Assembly: GCA_003344405.1 (NCBI GenBank)
Contig: NOWV01000110.1
Location: forward strand, 1 to 64,000
Reading direction: 5' to 3'
Source of the DNA: Trichoplax sp. H2
Taxonomy: Eukaryota > Placozoa > Uniplacotomia > Trichoplacea
DNA length: 64,000 nt
In this document: positions 56,301 through 62,581 of the stretch, one piece after another
How the letters are laid out: each line of letters begins with the position of its first letter
How positions within the stretch are numbered: position 1 is the stretch's first letter
Made by a program: the position numbers and the translations under genes
The notes under the pieces: generated by a model
The model's database searches: none
What the model was told of the DNA's origin: nothing
What the model saw: the letters and a program-made list of their open reading frames with translations, nothing else

Positions 56301-59300
56301 GTCAACTATAGTTTTGTTCTTAATCACACTTGATCGTTACTTGCATTTAGTTTACCCTTTTTCTGATTGTCGTTTATCACTTAAGACTAATAGCGGATTA
56401 TTAGCCATGGCATGGTTGATATCGTTTGTATTTATTGGTGTACCTATTATTTTAAGCTTTAATCAGCCTGCTATTAATCGTTTATATGGCAGCAACAGCG
56501 CCTGTTTACCCAGTAATTTCGACAATCCAAATTATGTAGCATGGCTATTCGCCTACTGTGGTGTAACTTTTTTAATATGGATAGCCATTGCAATTATGTA
56601 TGCTGTTATCATCTTTACGCTAACTCAAGCGCGTAAGGCAGCAAAACGCGAAGAACGCTTTAATGATAAAATTATACGATACAAGATGATCACCATTGTT
56701 CTTACTGATTTGATCTGTTGGGTTCCGTTATATGTTATATTAGCCAAAATCCTGCTTGGTAACATTCTGGACATTCATACTTTGCCGTTTGTTGCTGTAC
56801 TTTCTTTGCCACTGAATTCATGCATTAACCCAATCCTTTATACATTATTTACAACAATGTTTATGAACGCCGCTAAGCAGTTTTGGGATACTTCAAGCCA
56901 ACATTTTCGTCAATTTATGCCATCACAATCGGAATCTGCTCAAAAGAAACCTAATTCTAGCAATAGCTTAGGAAGTAAAGAGTGTAATAGTTATTTCATG
57001 CTGTGTTTATATAACTAGTTTATTGTTGTTTAACGATTTCATTAGCAATAGATAATCTCAGTATGCCATTTATAGTTATTATTGACGGCTTGATTCTGCT
57101 TCTCTTTAGACGCCATTTTTAATTTCGACCAAAGTCTATACATGAAACTATTGGCAGTAATAAATGACGATATCGTACAAGTGAGTATTCTATTTAGTAA
57201 CTACCATACACATTCCACAGGTGCCTCTCTAAGCAGATTCCAGACGTTTTGTACTTTACACTGTTAAAAATGCTCTTTCATATTGTTGTCTTTCACATTA
57301 ATTTGAACAATTAAAATTATGACGATATCAAAATAAACAATGATCAAATTTCGTATACTTAAATCTTATCGAATATCTTTGTCACCAATATTAACTGTTC
57401 ACATCAAATTTATTTACAGTAGCTGATGCTTTCACGAATAGCTCATTAAAATATTATTGTCAATTTATTTCTTACATTTGGATGCAGTATCTTAATATTA
57501 TAAACAATCTATCGATTGTTCTAATAGGCGAATCTTTTGGATATAATTAGGATTGATTCAAAGTTTAAATCATTTTTGATATAATTAGGATTCATTTAAA
57601 GTTCAATTTCACGCCAAAAACAAAAAGAGTGTGATCGCAATTCTTAAATTGTATGACTTAAAAGATCGAAAATTATGGGAAAACGAAAAGCAATTTCAGA
57701 AAATGATGAGATCACATAATTATCAATTAAGAAATATCGTCAATAGCTTGTATTTAACCGAAGGAAGAAGCTTCCATTTTAAATTGGAACAACATAATTT
57801 ATCACAAAAACTGTAAATAAAGATAACAAAATTAACTTGTAATTATTAAGAAATTTTCAGTTATTAAGCTTGGTTAATAGCTTTAGAGCTCATAATTTTG
57901 CATCCTATGTATATTGCACAACATAAAGTAAGCAGGACCTTTTAATCCTTTACTTTATGATCGTATGATATAGGATAACTTGCTACTCCATAGTTAATGA
58001 AGAAATACAACCGTTGAAGAGTTTAATTCATTCCAAACTTCTAACAGCAAAAAATATCCAACAAATCGTACGTGATCTTATCCAAGCAATGGAATCATTA
58101 TTTTCCAATTTCATAGTACATGGCAATGTCAATCCTGAATCTATTTTGGTCGCAATATCTGATCAGGTAATCAATTACGCTAACTGACTTGTCCTTATCT
58201 CTTGATACTATGGCTGCTATCTATAGACTCTACTTCCTAAGCATTTTGCTGAACTAAATTGTAAATCACCGACACTATCGTAATAGCTAAAACATTGATT
58301 AACGATTTATTTTATAACAATATTTATATTAAATATTAGCAAAGCCAGTACTCACACCCTTCTAAAGTCTCCTAATTTGATATAGTATAATATTTTTTGA
58401 CTTTAATTAGCAAAATTAATGTTTTCAGTTTTTGTAATAATGCTGGTATATGCTCTCTTTAACAAATGAGACTAAAGTCCGAAATAAGAACGCATTCAAT
58501 GTTTGATAAGCTAAAGACACCCAGCTATGGATTCATATAATAAGCCTCATCAACTCATCATTAGTAGTTTCCTCTACTTCTTAAAATAGGAATTATAACA
58601 TTTGAGGAATACACGCTCGCGAAAATAATCGTGCTAATATTCAGTTCACTAACACTCATGTTCCTTTACTTAGCTGTTGAACTCAACTTTATTAAATTCT
58701 ATCAGTATGTATTGTAGTCCATCGTAGCTTTAAATTAAAATAATAAGATTAAAAAAAAATGAATTAATTGAAAATTCGATTGTAAGATTGTTTGCTAGTG
58801 ACTATTCTTAAATGATATTTATGATTTGTGTTGTTGCTTTTACCCACCCTTAAGTATATCATGACTCTTAAGGTATTAATACATTATACTTATTTACTAT
58901 TATGCAGAACTTATCGCAACGCTTTAATTTGAAGTGATGTTTTATAATAGATCCTACAATATAAAATTTAACGTAATCATCCAACTTGATATGAAAGTTA
59001 TGGTTTGATTGAAAAATCAAGTTTACGTAATAATGAGAAAGATTTACTAATTCTGATTCTAATTATATAGAGATACCTAGTCGCACTGCAATAATTACTT
59101 ATTTGTCTAATTTAGAGACAAGAAGTTCATGCTGTTCTGGGCAATTTTACATCTACTCGGTGTTTTAATAATTCATCGGATTGCTTGGAAGGAACACGCC
59201 ATGATTTAGTGAATGTCTCCAAAGTATGCGACATGTTTACAGGTTATTGTAATGCTATTTTTTCTCAATCATCTGATATCAGCAGTAACTATGAGTTTGA

Positions 59301-59645
59301 AAGTTGCATCAAGAGCTCAGGCTCAACCGAAACTGATTGGACAAAAACCATGACAATGGTATGTTAACTGTGATTCTGTAAAATAATCTACTGTAAGATC
59401 TTAAATTGCAGTAGCAGTTGTAAATGTATTACTGCTTCAGATCAGTCATCCCTACAATGATTTCGTATCTGTAGATAACTTTATGACATTAATTAAAAAT
59501 GCCATGTCTGTTTAAATGATTTTCTTTATAATTTAAGATTCAAACAGTAAGCACAGCTATTATCTCACAGCAGCCTGCAATACAACCGAAAGATTTAATG
59601 AAAAACTTACTAGCTATTATGAAAGAAGCCAAAGGGTGTAAATAA
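19613..59645 (+). CDS. Giant LDLa-LRR-7TM receptor (LGR type) with a predicted C-terminal pseudokinase; 55-60 exons
   Basis: The gene runs as signal peptide, LDLa-like exon, Cys-rich exon, LRRNT exon, 50 LRR exons, 7TM exon and (by splicing in the tail) five kinase-fold exons. LDLa + LRR + rhodopsin-type 7TM is the layout of type C LGRs (relaxin receptors RXFP1/2, insect LGR3/4), which usually have about 10 LRRs. These are plasma-membrane hormone receptors whose LRR ectodomain binds ligand. Every junction is in phase. Total coding length is 5094 nt for the form that stops at 57018 and 5889 nt for the fused form, both divisible by three. No other signal peptide or 7TM exon lies between the ends, which argues for one gene. 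Introns hold many LTR-like insertions. Some weaker LRR exons may be skipped or dead, and one or two more may have been missed. Confidence 0.75.
24565..55708 (+). CDS. Array of 50 leucine-rich-repeat exons, one repeat per exon, all phase 2-2
   Basis: Each exon encodes one LRR of 23-26 residues (pattern xLxxNxIxxIxxxxFxxLxxLxxL, for example NLRSNQLTHIQDKTF) and splits its last Leu/Ile codon (TT, CT, AT or GT before the donor). Exons: 24565-24636, 25150-25224, 25551-25622, 25769-25840, 26323-26394, 26686-26754, 27868-27939, 28714-28785, 29077-29148, 29234-29305, 29705-29776, 29847-29918, 30040-30111, 32324-32395, 33255-33329, 33487-33558, 34657-34731, 35720-35791, 36097-36174, 36296-36367, 36521-36592, 36835-36906, 37007-37078, 37207-37278, 37682-37753, 40049-40117, 41489-41560, 41719-41790, 41923-41994, 44123-44194, 46292-46363, 46531-46599, 46684-46755, 47495-47566, 48383-48454, 48568-48639, 48745-48816, 49146-49217, 49443-49514, 49596-49670, 51021-51095, 51967-52038, 52168-52242, 52581-52652, 52814-52885, 53621-53692, 54472-54549, 55037-55108, 55363-55434, 55634-55708. 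Most are 72 nt; 12 are 69, 75 or 78. The weakest by LRR fit are those at 26686, 29234, 35720, 36296 and 51021. Confidence 0.8.
27945..28601 (+). mobile_element. Family D solo LTR copy D1, inserted at a splice donor
   Basis: 657 bp, TGTCGTAGCG...TTTAGTACCA, flanked by gtgag (27940-27944) and gtgaa (28602-28606), a 5-bp duplication with one difference. The left duplicate is the splice donor of the LRR exon ending at 27939. Its 3' half (aaaatacgaggcgt, ttggttcag, cttgttgcaatgctgtttagt) is the reverse complement of copies D2 and D3. Confidence 0.75.
30190..31165 (+). repeat. GC-richer intronic insertion with hairpin and tandem duplication
   Basis: An island inside the intron after the LRR exon ending at 30111, clearly richer in G+C than its surroundings. 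It contains a palindromic pair near 30300/30340 (gccatggactact, agtggtccatggc), an imperfect hairpin at about 30377-30445, a CT run, AATAAA at about 30549, and a direct tandem duplication of about 133 bp (30831-30965, 30966-31097). Two short open frames cover it, but the second simply encodes the duplicated unit twice. Most likely a foreign repeat or LTR piece. Confidence 0.5.
30831..31097 (+). repeat. Tandem duplication, two units of about 133 bp
   Basis: Both units run from tgcaagtacttntgtacag through acgcgaatgctaaatcatac, gcttttaccagtaaagcaaa and ctttatttgtttgct to ctccgtcgactactgc. The copies differ by a handful of substitutions and a short indel, so the duplication is fairly recent. Confidence 0.85.
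32580..33140 (-). mobile_element. Decayed family C LTR (minus orientation)
   Basis: Begins around tatcaccgctcatcaaattcc and continues with aatacagctctactttaac, aligning with the start of C3 (45245). Strongly diverged; ends not fixed. It lies in the intron between the LRR exons at 32324 and 33255. Confidence 0.4.
38302..38858 (+). mobile_element. Family C solo LTR copy C2 (intact)
   Basis: 557 bp, TGTAATGTAAC...GGTATATATTACA, with a perfect 5-bp duplication GAAGC (38297-38301 and 38859-38863). It contains a TATA box (agtataaaagcatg) and, about 115 bases further on, caataaagtcc, the order expected of an LTR (U3-R-U5). Over 90 percent similar by eye to C3 in opposite orientation. Located in the receptor intron 37754-40048. 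Confidence 0.88.
39149..39204 (+). pseudogene. Decayed LRR exon
   Basis: Sits behind a tttag and ends cctaaaacctt|gtaata, resembling the LRR exon at 29077-29148 (cttgaaacctt|gtaaat). The phase-2 frame has an immediate stop and the segment is 16 nt short. I infer a dead repeat exon in the intron 37754-40048. Confidence 0.4.
39516..39564 (+). pseudogene. Decayed LRR exon with lost donor
   Basis: The C-terminal half of an LRR can be read (RTDKIETL, ending ACC TT as in live exons), but the donor is gcgata and no in-phase acceptor is present. Confidence 0.35.
39898..39929 (+). pseudogene. Truncated LRR exon
   Basis: Starts like the LRR exons (C AAT CTG) after an acceptor (aaaatcag) and ends at gtaagt, but is only about 29-32 nt and hits TAA in the phase-2 frame. 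Confidence 0.35.
40508..41137 (-). mobile_element. Family D solo LTR copy D2 (intact)
   Basis: 630 bp, plus-strand ends TGTCACAAAACAGC and TTAACACTGTAACA, perfect 5-bp duplication CTTGA (40503-40507 and 41138-41142). Orientation is minus relative to D1. The short reverse-strand frame at 40859-41050 lies inside it and is not a gene. Confidence 0.85.
42061..42502 (-). mobile_element. Family D solo LTR copy D3 with internal deletion
   Basis: 442 bp, plus-strand ends TGTCACAAACCAGC and GTTCGTACCGTGACA, perfect 5-bp duplication CTGGA (42056-42060 and 42503-42507). On the minus strand it shows a TATA box (cggtatataagcccg) followed by gaataaag. Its 5' end on that strand is a stem-loop, TCACGGTA / TACCGTGA. 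Confidence 0.85.
44418..44925 (-). mobile_element. Family A solo LTR copy A3 (intact, inverted)
   Basis: 508 bp, the reverse complement of A2, with plus-strand ends TGTTACTTAAC and CTACCGTGACA and a perfect 5-bp duplication CCGAT (44413-44417 and 44926-44930). It lies in the receptor intron 44195-46291. Confidence 0.88.
45000..46076 (-). mobile_element. Family D-like copy D4, interrupted by family C copy C3
   Basis: Left part about 45080-45244 (atattcttcgg...attgatgagttatcgta) and right part 45802-46076 (atgtgtattcacagaatcatt..., ending ggtaccagcagttgatactgtgaca) follow D2/D3 in order. C3 sits between them. The left end is not resolved. Confidence 0.5.
45245..45796 (-). mobile_element. Family C solo LTR copy C3 (intact, inverted)
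   Basis: 552 bp, plus-strand ends TGTGATATATACCG and AGTTACATTGCA, perfect 5-bp duplication ATAGT (45240-45244 and 45797-45801). On the minus strand it has agtataaaagcatg and then caataaag, as in C2. Confidence 0.88.
51200..51890 (-). mobile_element. Possible decayed LTR in the intron after the LRR exon at 51021
   Basis: The right end reads gcgttagagtacctgactctgtaaca: on the minus strand a TGTTAC start followed by a stem-loop (agagt / actct), as in the other LTR families. The left end was not found. The 77-codon frame at 51380-51613 lies inside it and matches nothing I know. Confidence 0.35.
53521..53532. repeat. Poly-C run
   Basis: Ten or eleven consecutive C bases in an otherwise AT-rich intron; a simple repeat prone to sequencing error. 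Confidence 0.8.
53698..54300 (-). mobile_element. Solo LTR-like element G, inserted at a splice donor
   Basis: 603 bp, flanked by a perfect 5-bp duplication GTATG (53693-53697 and 54301-54305). Plus-strand ends are TATCATAACTT (TG end mutated to TA) and GCTCCGTAACA; on the minus strand it begins TGTTACGGAGC, like family B. A TATA box lies on the minus strand near 53905 (gggtataaaagg). The left duplicate is the donor of the LRR exon ending at 53692. The open frame 53695-53889 is inside it and has no recognisable product. Confidence 0.7.
55911..57018 (+). CDS. 7TM exon, rhodopsin-type GPCR of the LGR family
   Basis: The exon opens at an ag acceptor (55910) in phase 2. It encodes a Cys-rich hinge (YLCCVVPSS, then VCEPF) and seven hydrophobic segments without introns. 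The GTG at 55954 is internal, not a start. Hallmarks: LSIADSIMGFYL in TM2, typical of LGRs; Cys in SPMCLLA and SACLPSN for the extracellular disulfide; LDRYLHLVYP (DRY) after TM3; a basic third loop (RKAAKREERF); LNSCINPILY (NPxxY) in TM7. After TM7 comes a Ser-rich tail (SQSESAQKKPNSSNSLG) and, if unspliced, a stop at 57016-57018. Two phase-1 donors lie in the tail: after 56974 (gtaaag) and after 56983 (gtaata). It should couple to a G protein; ligand unknown. Confidence 0.92.
57110..59645 (+). CDS. Kinase-fold exons (pseudokinase), predicted C-terminal part of the receptor
   Basis: Exons 57110-57180 (phase 1-0), 57589-57812 (0-2), 57974-58166 (2-0), 59116-59358 (0-0) and 59538-59645 (stop TAA) join into about 279 residues, the size of one kinase domain. 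N-lobe: FKVQFHAKNKKSVIAILKLYD (beta2-beta3), then ENEKQFQKMM (helix C) and NIV.SLY. C-lobe: helix E then FIVHGNVNPESILV in the place of the HRD loop, VHAVLGNFTSTR in the place of DFG, and HDLVNVSKVCDMFTGYC like the helix F region. The first exon is open only in phase 1 and no start precedes it. Only 91 bases separate it from the receptor stop, and the receptor tail has phase-1 donors, so fusion to the GPCR is the simplest model. Alternative: a separate gene starting at the Met in the first exon (near 57143). Confidence 0.68.
57332..57337 (+). promoter_or_regulatory. Candidate polyadenylation signal for the short receptor form
   Basis: AATAAA about 315 bases after the stop at 57018, within the second intron of the predicted kinase part. 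It would serve a transcript that does not splice out of the receptor tail. In AT-rich DNA such hexamers also occur by chance. Confidence 0.25.
57540..57600 (+). repeat. Short direct duplication carrying a splice acceptor
   Basis: gatataattaggatt occurs at 57540 and again at 57578, 38 bases apart. Both carry a potential acceptor. Splicing at the first meets an immediate in-frame TGA, so only the second (exon start 57589) keeps the kinase frame. Confidence 0.7.
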
Positions 59646-61648
59646 CGAGAATTAGCAATTCGCATTGATGAGTTAGTCTATTTAATTATGAAATCTTTGT
59701 ATTAATAATGGACTATTCATGAAATAGCAATGACTGATGTTACTGATTTTAACGGTTTAATTCATTTACGAAATTTCATTTCTCTTAAAATTCAGCATTT
59801 CTAGCCGACTACCTCGCTTTGCAACTACTAAACTTTGCAATGATGCTAGCAATGAACACTAACACTGCAAAATTATCCGTTAATTAAGTCATTGAACTTC
59901 GTCGCAATAATTTAAATAATCAGCTATAACTGATTTTAATTGCTCATGATTGAATCCAAAATATCTTGCATTTAGAAATTTTATGAATCAGTATTTAGCA
60001 TCTGCTGAGAAATAATTCCTGTTTAAATACCTTTGTGCCGTTGTTGCGGATTGATTTATCCTAATTGTTGGATAACATTATTGTTATCAATCTATTCTAT
60101 TACTTACTTGTCTCAGGATGAGCTCTTATCGTTTTGTTGTCACTTAGTTTCACTTGCAGGCCTGTAAACCACCAAAGAAAGGTATTATTTAGCTAATTTA
60201 TAATTTGATTATAAATCTATTATTACCTGTAAAATAGTTGTCAAGTTATATAAAACTGGGAAAGAAATGTATGAAGTTCTTAATTTTCATAAGGCGAAGC
60301 TGGTATCTGTAACCAACTAGATTAATTCTGTTAAAATCGGAATTTTATCTATCCTCTCTGATGTATCCAATTAAATTATCCAAAATCTTGCAAAGTGAAT
60401 AATACCATATCTCATTTAAGCTTGCTATAGTATAAAAAATCGTTAAACCTTCTTGTATGCATTTCTTACTCGAGAGTTTCATATTCAAGATACTCTCCGT
60501 TTAAAAGTAAGCAAAATGATCGTTTTCGAGAATAATTATTACGATGCTATCGCACAGCAGAGAAGTTAGAGATGTTTAGTGTTGTAGCCTTATTTAGGTT
60601 ATATTCTTCTACTTAATATTGTACATTAATAACATCCAACAGCTTTTTCGAGTACTATAAATTAGAAAGGTATCGACTACGTGTGATGTCGAATCAAGCA
60701 CTGCAAATGTAAAACGTAGAAATTATAGTTCAAAAAAATGAGTGCAGTATATAGAGTACAAATTCTAGGTGAATAAATCTACTGTTATTGGTATTCAGAA
60801 CATATACAGAATGACATAGAGTATAGTAGTGTCCTGTAAATTTCCAAACTTCTTACTCCAACTTAAATTTTTAATCTTTAATCAATACTTTATATGCTCT
60901 TTTGCAGTATTATAGACTTAAGCTTTCATTTTAATGTACATAAGGATAGCTTACATACTTGTATAATAATCGAATTTTCAGAAAAGTAGGAGTAGCAAAG
61001 CATTAATAGAATGATATATATAAGCTACTGTAAGTCAATTTTTCAACATCAAAGTATCATCATTCAATTTTCATGCTCATCTTATTTATTAACTTAAATC
61101 ACAAATTGCCCAATGAATAAATATTGATGAAAGTTGAAAACTTTGAAACTTCATAAATAATTACTAATGAGAAATTTGGATGGTATATTAAAACTTCGTA
61201 GCATTCGACTCCTATACCGTCTAGATTTAATAAGTTTGGTACAATTAATAGTTTTATAGTCTTTTACATGTTTGCCCATGGAGCTTGAAATTCTTTATCA
61301 TACATTTTACGCATATTAGAATTGGATAAGAATTCAGCCAAAATTGCAGTGAGATTAAATTATCCTAATTTAGTATCTCGAAACAGGTGCAGACTTTTCG
61401 GTAACAGATTATTTAATTTACAATGCCTAGTTATCTTAAAGCATGAATTTAACTTTTGCGAGTAAGGTCTGCTTTAGATTTAAGTGCAATCCTTTATGTA
61501 ATAAACTACTTAATATGTTCAATTCTTTAAGCTAATCTGTTGTAACTATGTATCTGACATTAAACGCCTATGTTAATAAATTATAATTAATAGACACTTC
61601 TATTAAGCTATCATAAATCAACGTAATAACAAGTTGTACCTATAATTC
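59646..61648. other. Downstream flank of the receptor/pseudokinase gene; no gene recognised
   Basis: AT-rich. A good-looking acceptor at about 60160 (tttcacttgcag) precedes a short segment GCCTGTAAACC... with a donor-like gtatta. It could be a further 3' exon if the last kinase exon were spliced before its stop, but nothing downstream supports this. Confidence 0.4.
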
Positions 61649-62368
61649 TAAGGTTGTAACTGCAAGTTAATGTCAAAATACTTTAGATTGTGTGCACTTT
61701 GAGTGTTGCATGTTATTATATCATTTTTATACCTATATTTTAAATTATTTTTATATTTATATCAAAAAATATAATTGCTATGTTTTTAGTAATATTATTG
61801 ACTGTATATTGTGTAGCAATTTGTTATTATTTTGTATGACATTACAGATTCATCATTTTAGGGTGTTAGTTGTTATTGTTATTTATTATTGTAAGTTACT
61901 ATCTGTTTAATCTTCGAATAATATTATTGTAAGAGTGATAGTAAAATATCTCACCTAAAGTATATATATATAATCTTTTCAGTTAGACTTTTCACGTTCT
62001 GATTATTCACGACTATCTGTATCTCTTACACGCTTCTCATAAGCTCAATAAAGATAATCTAAGCTCAACTATTATTGAATATGTCTATTGAAAGTCCCTC
62101 ACTAACTACTGAAACTACATCACCACATATTGAAAGCACATTAAACCTTTAAATCGTTGCTTATGGTGATTTTGTTAGACACATTGCTTTCTTTAACAAC
62201 TTTTTCCCAAATTTTCGTACCGTATTAACTGAATGATTTTCAAGTAACAGGCAAAATTTTCGAAAATCACTATTGTCACGCTTGTCTCGTAATATGCTTG
62301 AAAGCTCCGCTGCTTTATCTTCTTTATGAATCATGTTTTTAATATCAGTAACCTCTCTGGAACTCAAA
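61649..62368. repeat. Copy of the CARD-gene 3' region, left of an assembly gap
   Basis: Bases 61649-61815 are nearly identical to 62389-62555, and 62139-62368 to 62560-62788. The right-hand copy lacks about 320 bases present on the left. The N-run separates the copies. This looks like two alleles laid end to end. Confidence 0.7.
62161..62368 (-). pseudogene. Partial second copy of the CARD exon, cut by the gap
   Basis: Encodes the last ~69 residues of the CARD protein (from LSSREVTDIKNMIHKED to the same stop) and runs into the N-run. It differs from the complete copy by about one base in this stretch. Probably an allelic duplicate made by assembly, not a second gene. Confidence 0.65.
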
Positions 62369-62388
62369 NNNNNNNNNNNNNNNNNNNN
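62369..62388. other. Assembly gap (20 N)
   Basis: Twenty N bases directly within the duplicated CARD exon. Confidence 0.99.
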
Positions 62389-62581
62389 TCTAAGGTTGTA
62401 ACTGCAAGTTAATGTCAAAATACTTTAGATTGTGTGCACTTTGAGTGTTGCATGTTATTATATCATTTTTATACCTATATTTTAAATTATTTTTATATTT
62501 ATATCAAAAAATATAATTGCTATGTTTTTAGTAATTTTATTGACTGTATACTGAAAGCGCATTAAACCTTTAAATCGTTGC

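Noticed and set aside
55954-57018. 7TM frame taken as a gene starting at 55954
   Set aside because: The first codon is GTG and the exon is open in frame from an acceptor at 55910; it is an internal exon.
57631-57816. Kinase-region frame taken as a 61-codon gene
   Set aside because: It is the middle of the exon 57589-57812, which continues in frame upstream to an acceptor.
61692-61910. 72-codon plus-strand frame rich in Tyr, Ile and Leu
   Set aside because: Translation of AT-rich sequence; partly duplicated across the gap without keeping the frame.
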